Origin: Patulibacter sp050252545
Lineage (GTDB): Bacteria > Actinomycetota > Thermoleophilia > Solirubrobacterales > Solirubrobacteraceae
DNA length: 12,067 nucleotides
Reading direction: 5' to 3'
Assembly: GCA_050252545.1 (NCBI GenBank)
Contig: JBFWKS010000113.1
Location: forward strand, 1-12,067
In this document: positions 1-4,923 of the stretch, one piece after another
Layout of the letters: every line of letters begins with the position of its first letter
Numbering within the stretch: position 1 is the stretch's first letter
Made by a program: the position numbers and the translations under genes
Notes under the pieces: generated by a model
The model's input: only the letters and a program-made list of their open reading frames with translations
What the model was told of the DNA's origin: nothing
The model's database searches: none

Positions 1-1
1 G

Positions 2-352
2 TTCGACCAGGTCCCATCCGCCACGACGACCGCAAGACTGCTCGTGCGCTCCAAGGTCACCCTCAAGGTCAACCGCCGGGCGCTGCGCGCCGGTGGCCGG
101 GTCCGCTTTGCCGGCCGTCTCGCCGACCACACCTCCGGCGTCCCGATCACGCTCGAGGTCCACTACCGCGGACACTGGCGCGTCTTCGAAGCCGCCTCCA
201 CCAAGACCGGCGGTCGCTTCCGCGCCCGCTACCGGTTCAGCCGGTCCGGCCGCGGCACCTACCGCTTCCGGGCCCGCACCCGCCCCACCAAGGCCACCCC
301 CTACCCCTACCTCTCCAACACCTCCCCCGCCAAGCGCGTCCGCGTCCGCTGA
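2..352 (+). CDS. C-terminal end of a secreted protein with a beta-sandwich (Ig-like) domain, 5' partial
   Basis: The frame is open from the left edge and gives 116 residues before TGA, so the true start lies outside the window; the internal GTG at 44 is not a convincing start. The visible part is one Arg/Thr-rich repeat-type domain with alternating hydrophobic residues: VTLKVNRRALRAGGRVRFAG, then ITLEVHYRGHWRVFEAA, then GRFRARYRFSRSGRGTYRFR. This pattern of 'gain-of-function sugar/Ig-like sandwich' tails is common at the C-termini of exported proteins in Solirubrobacterales-like actinobacteria (recalled family knowledge, not a search). No catalytic residue is visible and the function of the full protein cannot be told. 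The end is basic (AKRVRVR) with no sortase motif or membrane anchor. A secreted-protein gene follows 52 bases downstream in the same direction. Confidence 0.7.
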   Translation, partial: FDQVPSATTTARLLVRSKVTLKVNRRALRAGGRVRFAGRLADHTSGVPITLEVHYRGHWRVFEAASTKTGGRFRARYRFSRSGRGTYRFRARTRPTKATPYPYLSNTSPAKRVRVR

Positions 353-404
353 CCCGCACGTCGCCTCGCGAACGAAGGCCTACCCTCCCCACCCAGGAGC
401 CACG

Positions 405-803
405 ATGTCCCTCTCCCGCCGCCTCGCCGTCACCGCCATCGCCCTGCTGCCCCTCCTGGCCGCACCCGCCGCCGACGCCAAGCGCTCCAAGCCCAAGATC
501 AAGACCTGCGCATCGGTCGTCGTCCGTCCCAACCTCGCCACCCCCCAAGGCCCGGTCAAGGTCCTGCGCGCCGCCACCAGCATCAAGACCAAGCGCGTCA
601 CGTGCCGCGGAGCCCGCCGACTCATCGGCTCGATGACACTCCAAGTCGCCTCCGACCCCCAGCAATGGCCGAACGAGCGCAGCTGGTGGACCCAGGCCCG
701 CTGGGTCGTCGCCAAGACCGCCAACGCCACCGCCCGCGACGGCGGACGCTTCGAACTCCACAGGCACGGCGGACGCCGCATCTGGTTCACGCTCTGGTAC
801 TGA
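405..803 (+). CDS. small secreted protein of unknown function
   Basis: 132 residues. The ATG at 405 is chosen because a good Shine-Dalgarno (AGGAG, 395-399) lies 5 bases upstream and a classical signal peptide follows immediately: MSLSRR, a hydrophobic core (residues 8-23), then an ADA-K cleavage site near residue 25. The frame is open further upstream, but that part is only low-complexity Pro/Ala sequence in the shadow of the preceding gene. The mature part has two cysteines (35 and 67), which could form one disulfide. The stretch RVTCRGARRLI resembles the 'VxCxxAR' motif frequent in small secreted actinobacterial proteins. It ends in an aromatic tail (WFTLWY). I do not recognise a named family. 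Its direction and spacing suggest it could share a transcript with the preceding secreted protein. Confidence 0.75.
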   Translation: MSLSRRLAVTAIALLPLLAAPAADAKRSKPKIKTCASVVVRPNLATPQGPVKVLRAATSIKTKRVTCRGARRLIGSMTLQVASDPQQWPNERSWWTQARWVVAKTANATARDGGRFELHRHGGRRIWFTLWY

Positions 804-841
804 CCATCAACGTTTAAACTCACGATCGTTAGATTGAGCGC
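804..841 (+). promoter_or_regulatory. AT-rich gap with two 8-bp palindromes before the cadC-like remnant; candidate operator/promoter
   Basis: In a region otherwise well over 65% GC, these 38 bases are AT-rich and hold two perfect 8-bp palindromes two bases apart: GTTTAAAC (812-819) and ACGATCGT (822-829). A looser TCAA (807-810)/TTGA (834-837) pair flanks them. ArsR/SmtB repressors usually bind AT-rich dyads overlapping their own promoter, and the ORF starting at 842 is a remnant of such a repressor. No good -35/-10 pair can be assigned. The regulatory role is inference. Confidence 0.35.
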
Positions 842-1152
842 ATGATCGAGGGCACCTGCGAGTTGCTCTGCCTGGATCTTGAGAAGGCCGAGGCGCTGCG
901 CGCGCCGCCGGTCTGCAACCAGACGACGCCGAGGAGCGCGCGACGAGCACCGCCACGCGGCGGCGGACTTTGCGCGTGCGATCTCTCGTGGTCGTCGAGC
1001 AGCCTGAGCGGGCGGTCTCGCACCATCTGCGCACGACGCGCGCCGCGGTTGTCGTCAGGTCACGCTGGGATGGGCGCATGGTGATGTACGCGATGGCCAA
1101 CACCGGCTCTCGACTGCTGGCGGCCTTCGTGCCCGAGGAGGTTCCAGCATGA
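842..1152 (+). pseudogene. cadC: broken ArsR/SmtB-family cadmium/lead/zinc-sensing repressor (CadC/CmtR type)
   Basis: Pieces of a metal-sensing winged-helix repressor are spread over two reading frames. Frame 2 from ATG 842 gives CELLCLDLEKAEALR, the CadC N-terminal metal-site segment (CxxxC). Frame 1 at 907-942 gives AGLQPDDAEERA. Frame 2 at 965-991 gives GLCACDLSW, the CadC 'ELCVCDL' metal/DNA-binding helix. Frame 1 from 988 to the TGA at 1150-1152 gives VVEQPERAVSHHLRTTR and then the wing (RWDGRMVMYAMANTGSRLL). The shift at about 989 is explained by loss of one base. Between 942 and 965 roughly 20-30 codons of the usual 'LADPTRLRIALAL' core are missing. All four cadmium-type cysteines survive, but no intact protein can be made. 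Intact relatives (about 120 aa) repress a metal exporter and release DNA on binding Cd/Pb/Zn. The stop overlaps an ATG (ATGA) at 1149, the usual coupling to an exporter gene. Confidence 0.85.
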
Positions 1153-1415
1153 GCGTCGCATGCTGCAGACCCTCGGATCCACGGGCGTCCAAGCCGGCGT
1201 CGCGAGTCCAACCCGTGGAGTTGCCGGTCGGGAGGCCCCCTCGCGCTGAGGACGGGCGCTCGTACTGCGGACCCGCTGCCGCGGAGACCGTTCCAAGGGC
1301 GAGGATCAGTACGGTCCGCGCCGCTCACGACAACGCGTTCCGCGACCGCGGCGACACGTCACCACCGCCGGGGTCTCCGACGATCCCAGAGCACCGACCC
1401 GCAGTGGCGGCCTGA
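1149..1415 (+). pseudogene. possible N-terminal stub of a metal exporter coupled to the cadC remnant
   Basis: An 88-codon frame whose ATG overlaps the cadC-like stop (ATGA). It begins MSVACC; short Cys-Cys N-termini are typical of heavy-metal P-type ATPases and CDF exporters that follow cadC/cmtR genes. After about residue 25 the composition is Arg/Pro/Ala-rich with no membrane segment and no recognisable motif, so the exporter body is absent. It stops at TGA 1413-1415, one base before the ATG of the methyltransferase gene. It may be a residual start region fused to unrelated DNA, or simply an open frame in GC-rich sequence. Only the overlap and the CC motif support it. Confidence 0.3.
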
Positions 1416-1416
1416 G

Positions 1417-2025
1417 ATGCCCGGCGTCGCGCTCGCGCTGTTCCTGTTGTATCTGGCCGTCGCGTTCGGCTGGAGGACCTGGCGACAGATCCGGCTCACC
1501 GGATCGACCGGCTTTCACGGCATCAGCGGGACGCCGGCGACCGCAGAGTGGTGGGGCGGCGCCCTCTTCGTCGTCGCGCTCGGCGGCGGCCTGGCCGCCC
1601 CGGCGCTGCAGCTCGCCGGGACCCTCGAGCCCGTCTCGGTCCTTGACCATGATGTCGTCACAGCCTCCGGGGCCGTGCTCGCCGCGGTCGGCATCGCGCT
1701 GACCGTCCTCGCCCAGGTCGCGATGGGCACGGCGTGGCGCATCGGCGTCAACGACACCGATCGGACGGCGCTCGTCACGGGCGGGCTCTTCGGGCTGGTC
1801 CGCAACCCAGTCTTTACCGCCATGATCATGACCGCCGCCGGACTCGCACTGCTCGCACCAAACGCGATCGCCGTGCTGGCCGTCGCCGTGCTCGTCATAG
1901 CGATCGAGCTGCAGGTGCGCGTAACCGAGGAGCCCTACCTTGCGCGAGTCCACGGCGACGCGTACGGCGACTACGTGGCGCGGGTCGGTCGCCTCGTCCC
2001 ACTGGCGGGACGAGCGCGTCGCTGA
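1417..2025 (+). CDS. ICMT/PEMT-like integral membrane methyltransferase
   Basis: 202 residues, likely complete. Hydrophobic spans lie at about 2-19, 46-66, 83-103 and 136-165. The C-terminal half carries the isoprenylcysteine carboxyl methyltransferase / phospholipid methyltransferase signature: GLFGLVRNPVFTAM (123-136, the 'G-x-RNP/H-x-Y' SAM-binding element) and then EEPYLARVHGDAYGDYVARV (171-190, the 'E..L...fG..Y..Y...v' tail). The family methylates thiol or phosphoamino groups on lipidated or membrane substrates using S-adenosylmethionine; the bacterial substrate is generally unknown. The ATG lies one base after the upstream TGA, and there is no strong Shine-Dalgarno, so translation may depend on coupling. 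From recalled genomic patterns, such genes often sit beside cadC/metal-exporter genes, which fits the decayed repressor just upstream. The family assignment is secure; the role in metal tolerance is inference. Confidence 0.85.
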   Translation: MPGVALALFLLYLAVAFGWRTWRQIRLTGSTGFHGISGTPATAEWWGGALFVVALGGGLAAPALQLAGTLEPVSVLDHDVVTASGAVLAAVGIALTVLAQVAMGTAWRIGVNDTDRTALVTGGLFGLVRNPVFTAMIMTAAGLALLAPNAIAVLAVAVLVIAIELQVRVTEEPYLARVHGDAYGDYVARVGRLVPLAGRARR

Positions 2026-2138
2026 GGCCAGCGTCGCGGGGACGGGCGCCGCCCGTCACGACGGAGCAAGCTCTCCGGCGGACACGACCACCCGCGGCGG
2101 GTCGCCCCGTCCTCCGACAACTTGTAGGATCAGGTGTC
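2026..2138. other. intergenic gap; possible -10 element near its end
   Basis: 113 bases without a gene. Near the 3' end, TAGGAT (2125-2130) is a fair -10 hexamer 8 bases before the ATG at 2139. This would give a short or absent leader for the ORF at 2139 and could be the promoter of the long + strand run that follows. No convincing -35 is present at 16-18 bases upstream. Confidence 0.25.
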
Positions 2139-2210
2139 ATGTCGCGCCCCGGTACGCCACCTGCAAGGGCCGCGCGCCTCCCGGCCCTCCGAACCGGAGC
2201 GCGCGGGTGA
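2139..2210 (+). CDS. 23-codon ORF overlapping the resA-like remnant
   Basis: ATG 2139 opens a 23-residue frame (MSRPGTPPARAARLPALRTG...), Arg/Pro/Ala-rich, ending in a TGA (2208-2210) that overlaps the GTG start of the next frame (GTGA). In the - strand operon at the right of the window the resA-like gene is entered in exactly the same way, from a methyltransferase gene whose stop overlaps GTG. This short ORF may therefore be a vestige of an upstream gene or a short leader peptide providing translational coupling. It has no recognisable domain. The evidence is only the overlap and the possible -10 element at 2125. Confidence 0.25.
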   Translation: MSRPGTPPARAARLPALRTGARG

Positions 2211-2410
2211 GGCGCCTGCTCGACGTGCCCGGAGCCCTCGTGACGTTGGCGTTGGCGTTGCTCGCACTGTTGACCGTGGGGATACTGCGATCCGGTGCCT
2301 TTATCGGGCGTGAGGGCCGAATCCGGTTGATCGCGCGTGGCGAGCTCACCGAGGAGATCGCCCGCAAGGCACCGCAGCGGGCCGGTTTCGAGGGAGCGAT
2401 TGCACTGTGA
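2207..2410 (+). pseudogene. ResA/TlpA-type thioredoxin with the whole catalytic domain deleted in frame
   Basis: 67 codons from GTG 2207. Residues 1-30 (VRRLLDVPG followed by a Leu/Ala/Val-rich segment) are the N-terminal membrane anchor of a ResA/TlpA protein. They run straight into the extreme C-terminus: FIGREGRIRLIARGEL, then TEEIARKAPQRAGFE. The intact relative on the other strand (10935-11516) has MRRRSAVP plus anchor at its start and FIDREGRIRAIARGEL at residues 157-172. About 125 residues, including WCxxC and the cis-Pro loop, are therefore missing, yet the frame is preserved. Its TGA overlaps the GTG of the next frame (2407), exactly as in the intact operon. A disulfide reductase function is impossible. 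It is either a decayed gene or a short membrane peptide kept for translational coupling. DNA divergence from the intact copy is substantial, so this is not a fresh duplication. Confidence 0.8.
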
Positions 2411-2691
2411 CCGCCGCGAGCCCCACGGTCTTCGCCGCCGGGACGCCCTCGTTCGCCTCTCCCTGGGTGTCGCTGCTCGCGCCCGCCCGCCCCTCCGTCC
2501 TCACTGGTGGGCAGGCGGCAAGGGTCGGAGCTGTGCTTGGACCGGCCGCCGTCGCCTGTCGCGACTTCGTGCTGCTGATCGCGGTCGGATCGCTCGTCGA
2601 CCGGCACCGGATGACGACACGCGCGTCCGAGACCCGCGACCCCCTCTCGACGCTGCGCCTCGACCGCGTCCTCCCGATCCTCGCGCGGTGA
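2407..2691 (+). pseudogene. ccdA: degenerate N-terminal CcdA (DsbD-like) fragment lacking its key cysteine
   Basis: 94 codons from GTG 2407, overlapping the resA-like remnant by 4 bases. The start TAASPTVFAAGTPSFASPW aligns with the CcdA start seen at the right of the window (SAVSPTVFAAFAAGALSF, then SPCVLPL). PSVLTGG and then VLGPAAVA also align with LSVLTGG and ILGPGLLA. The hallmark SPCVLPL has become SPWVSLL, so the redox cysteine of the first membrane helix is gone. After about residue 60 (DRHRMTTRASETRD...) the sequence no longer looks like CcdA or like membrane protein. Functional CcdA is about 240 aa with six membrane helices and passes electrons across the membrane to ResA-type thioredoxins. 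The stop lies 3 bases before the SCO1 ATG, so it may still serve as a coupled leader for that gene. Confidence 0.75.
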
Positions 2692-2694
2692 GCC

Positions 2695-3333
2695 ATGCAC
2701 CCCCGCGCCATCATCGCCCTGTTCGTCTCCGCGATCGTCGTGCTCGGCGTCCTCATCGTCCTCACGTTCGCGCAGGCCGCCTCCGTCGGCACCCAGCAAA
2801 CGGCCGACGACGTCCTGTCGCCGGGGTCCCCGTACCGTGGGGCCGCACGGGACGGCGGCCGCACCCCTCCGCCCTCGCCGGACTTCCGTCTCCGCGACCA
2901 AGACGGCCGCGTGCGCACGCTCCAGCAGTTCCGCGGCCGTCCGGTGATCGTGACGTTCCTCTTCACGTCCTGCGACGACACCTGCCCCACGATGGCCCGC
3001 CAGGTCTCTGGCGCCCTGGACACGCTCGACGACGATGTTCCGACCCTCATCGTCAGCGTCGACCCCGACGACGACACGCCGGAGACCGCCCGGCAGTTCC
3101 TCAACAAGATGGGCCTGCGCGGCCGCGCCGACTACCTCCTCGGCACGCGGGCGCAGCTCGCCCCGATCTGGAAGGCCTACGGCATCCAGCCCCAAGGACG
3201 AGCGTTCGACCACTCCGCCTACGTCCTCATCCTCGATGGCCGCGGGCGGCAGCGCGTGGCCTGGCCAGCGGACAAGCTGACCTCCGACGGCCTGGCCCAC
3301 GACATCGGCGTCGTGCAGAAGCGAGCCCGTTGA
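2695..3333 (+). CDS. SCO1/SenC-family copper chaperone
   Basis: 212 residues. One N-terminal membrane anchor (residues 5-25), a Pro/Gly-rich linker, then the thioredoxin-fold SCO domain from about residue 60 (SPDFRLRDQDGRVRTLQQF). The copper-binding CxxxCP is present in TSCDDTCPTM (C93, C97, P98), and the third ligand histidine is H173 in FDHSAYVLILD. The SVDPDDDTPE segment (121-130) is also typical. The family delivers copper to, or keeps thiols reduced in, the CuA site of cytochrome c oxidase, outside the cytoplasmic membrane; some members act more generally in redox or copper homeostasis. No oxidase genes lie in the window, so the client may be one of the neighbours or may be elsewhere. 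The ATG 3 bases after the upstream stop suggests coupled translation. It is the first intact gene of the 2695-7111 cluster. Confidence 0.93.
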   Translation: MHPRAIIALFVSAIVVLGVLIVLTFAQAASVGTQQTADDVLSPGSPYRGAARDGGRTPPPSPDFRLRDQDGRVRTLQQFRGRPVIVTFLFTSCDDTCPTMARQVSGALDTLDDDVPTLIVSVDPDDDTPETARQFLNKMGLRGRADYLLGTRAQLAPIWKAYGIQPQGRAFDHSAYVLILDGRGRQRVAWPADKLTSDGLAHDIGVVQKRAR

Positions 3334-3337
3334 TTCC

Positions 3338-3481
3338 GTGACGACCCTCGCGCACGTCGGCGGACTCCACGCCGTGCTCTACCTCTCGCCGGTCGTGCTC
3401 GTCATGGGCGGGTTGTGGATCGCCGGACGGAACCTCCCCGACGAGGACCTTTCCGATCTCGATGACGACGAACTGCTCTGA
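3338..3481 (+). CDS. 47-residue single-span membrane protein with acidic tail
   Basis: GTG 3338 lies four bases after the SCO stop. The product is MTTLAHVGGLHAVLYLSPVV, then a membrane span continuing to about residue 29 (LVMGGLWIAG), then a very acidic tail (NLPDEDLSDLDDDELL). With two histidines (6, 11) at the predicted outer or interfacial end and a compact TM-plus-tail design, it looks like a genuine small membrane protein rather than a chance frame. Codon use is GC-rich at third positions like its neighbours, and it fills the gap exactly between stop and next gene. Small single-span subunits often accompany redox membrane complexes. No family is recognised and no strong ribosome-binding site is visible, so translation would be coupled to the SCO gene. 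Confidence 0.6.
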   Translation: MTTLAHVGGLHAVLYLSPVVLVMGGLWIAGRNLPDEDLSDLDDDELL

Positions 3482-3515
3482 CCGACGGGGGCGCAGAGTG
3501 GCCACCACCGGGCGC

Positions 3516-3536
3516 CCGGCATGGGCCTATGCCCGG
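3516..3536 (+). other. hairpin in the gap between the 47-aa gene and the dsbA-like gene
   Basis: CCGGCAT (3516-3522) pairs with ATGCCCGG (3529-3536) with one bulged C and a 6-base loop. It lies in the only sizeable gap (123 bases) inside the 2695-7111 cluster. No T tract follows, so it is not a classical terminator. It could modulate transcript stability or read-through between the chaperone part and the disulfide-forming part of the cluster, or be chance in GC-rich DNA. Confidence 0.3.
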
Positions 3537-3604
3537 ACTGTCCGACCGGTACCACTCCCCCGACGGGACCTCGCACGACCTCTCGAACCCCACGAAGGAA
3601 CCAC

Positions 3605-4288
3605 ATGAGTCGCAACCTGACGATCGCCGGCGCGCTGGTCGCCCTGTTCCTGATCCTCGTCGCGGTGGTCGCGATCGCCGGCGGCAGCGCGGACGACGAG
3701 TCGCCTGCCCAGCGGACCGCCGCCACGACCACCACCGCGACCGGGTCCACGCCCGCGCGGGTGATCACGCCCGATCCGCGGCGGCTCGGCGAAGCCGGCA
3801 GCACCGGGGTGACGTTTACCGAGTTCTTGGACTTCGAGTGCGAAGCCTGCCGCGCCGCGTTTCCGGCGATCGAGGAGCTGCGCAGGAAGTACGCCGGGCG
3901 CGTGACCTTCAACATCCGGTACTTCCCGATCCCCAGCCACCAGAACTCGCGCAACGCCGCGGTCGCCGTCGAGGCCGCGTTCCAGCAGGGAAGGCTCGAG
4001 CAGATGTACGTCCGCATGTTCGAGACGCAGGAGGAGTGGGGCGAGCAGTCCGACTCCAAGGCCGGGCTGTTCCGCGAGTTCGCCGACGACCTCGGCCTGG
4101 ACCTGAAGCGCTACGACGCCGCGGTTGCGGATCCGAAGACGCTGCAGCGGGTAGAGCGCGACTTCGCCGCGGGCGCGACGCTTGGCGTGCGGGGCACGCC
4201 AACGTTCTTCATCGGTGAGGAGCGCGTGGACGCGCAATCGATCGACGACCTGCGCAACGCGATCGACGAAGCGGTTCGCGGCACGTGA
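3605..4288 (+). CDS. DsbA-family thiol-disulfide oxidoreductase, membrane anchored
   Basis: 227 residues. ATG 3605 is supported by AAGGA (3595-3599) five bases upstream and by an immediate N-terminal membrane anchor (residues 6-27). A Thr/Ala-rich linker (38-52) precedes the thioredoxin/DsbA_4-type domain. The active site is in FLDFECEACRAAFP, giving CEAC (79-82) instead of the CPHC of E. coli DsbA. The cis-proline loop is GVRGTPTFFIG (P199), and the helical insert lies between about 118 and 185. The enzyme should oxidise cysteines of exported proteins and be reoxidised by VKOR, whose gene follows with a 4-base overlap (GTGA). This DsbA-VKOR pairing is the standard actinobacterial disulfide-forming pathway in place of DsbB. 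The Glu-Ala dipeptide between the cysteines suggests a tuned redox potential, possibly a specialised substrate. Confidence 0.93.
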   Translation: MSRNLTIAGALVALFLILVAVVAIAGGSADDESPAQRTAATTTTATGSTPARVITPDPRRLGEAGSTGVTFTEFLDFECEACRAAFPAIEELRRKYAGRVTFNIRYFPIPSHQNSRNAAVAVEAAFQQGRLEQMYVRMFETQEEWGEQSDSKAGLFREFADDLGLDLKRYDAAVADPKTLQRVERDFAAGATLGVRGTPTFFIGEERVDAQSIDDLRNAIDEAVRGT

Positions 4289-4923
4289 GCAGCGCGGTCA
4301 CCGACCCGGCAGGCGAGGATTCGACGGGAGCCAGCCCGCTCGTCGGGCGCAGGCTCGGCCTGCTGCTCCTCATCGCCGGGATCGTCGGCCTCTTGGCCTC
4401 GGGCGAACTGGCGATCGAGAAGTTCCGCCTGCTGGAGAACCCGTTGTACGTGCCTGCGTGCTCGTTGGGGGAAGCCGTCGACTGCGGGGCAGTCATGAGC
4501 AGCGCCCAAGCCGACGCTTTCGGCTTCCCCAACCCGTTCCTCGGGCTCGCCGGCTTCGGCGGGCTGCTCACCGCCGGGCTGCTCCTCGTCTCCGGCGGGC
4601 GGCCCGGACGCTCGTTCTGGCTCGTGCTGCAGGCCGGTCTGGTCTTCGCGGTCCTCTTCGTCCACTGGCTCATGTTCCAGGCGCTCTACCGCGTGGGCGC
4701 GCTCTGCCCGTTCTGCATGGCCGTCTGGGCCGCCACGATCCCGGCGTTCTGGTACGTCACGCTCCACAGCCTGAGTGGTGTCGACGCGACGGGCTCACGA
4801 GCAGGCGCGGTCCTCGGCATGCTGATGCGCAATCACGGCGTCGTGATCACCGTCTGGTTGCTGGCGATCGTCGCGATGGTCGCCGAGCGGTTCTGGGCGC
4901 CGTGGGACTCGGTGTTCACGTGA
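4285..4923 (+). CDS. vitamin K epoxide reductase (VKOR) family quinone-linked disulfide generator
   Basis: 212 residues from GTG 4285, overlapping the DsbA-like gene by 4 bases. Membrane spans lie at about 22-42, 84-103, 110-131, 138-158 and a C-terminal one at about 185-200. The loop cysteine pair C59/C67 (VPACSLGEAVDCGAVMSS) is followed by FGFPNPFLGLAGF, and the quinone-proximal CxxC is C141/C144 in ALCPFCMAVW. These are the four diagnostic cysteines of bacterial VKOR. The enzyme reoxidises a DsbA-like partner and passes electrons to membrane quinone. The family usually has four core helices; the additional helix at 185-200 is typical of the longer actinobacterial form. Its stop overlaps the GTG of the next membrane protein gene, arguing for co-translation of all three. 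Confidence 0.94.
   Translation: MSSAVTDPAGEDSTGASPLVGRRLGLLLLIAGIVGLLASGELAIEKFRLLENPLYVPACSLGEAVDCGAVMSSAQADAFGFPNPFLGLAGFGGLLTAGLLLVSGGRPGRSFWLVLQAGLVFAVLFVHWLMFQALYRVGALCPFCMAVWAATIPAFWYVTLHSLSGVDATGSRAGAVLGMLMRNHGVVITVWLLAIVAMVAERFWAPWDSVFT

Noticed and set aside
93..404. Upstream extension of the small secreted protein frame
   Set aside because: It is Pro/Ala/Ser repeat-like shadow of the first gene; the ATG at 405 has a ribosome-binding site and a signal peptide directly after it.
2137..3300. 387-codon open frame on the - strand
   Set aside because: It lies opposite SCO1 and the resA/ccdA remnants; the translation is Gly/Arg/Glu/Asp-rich with no motif or membrane pattern.
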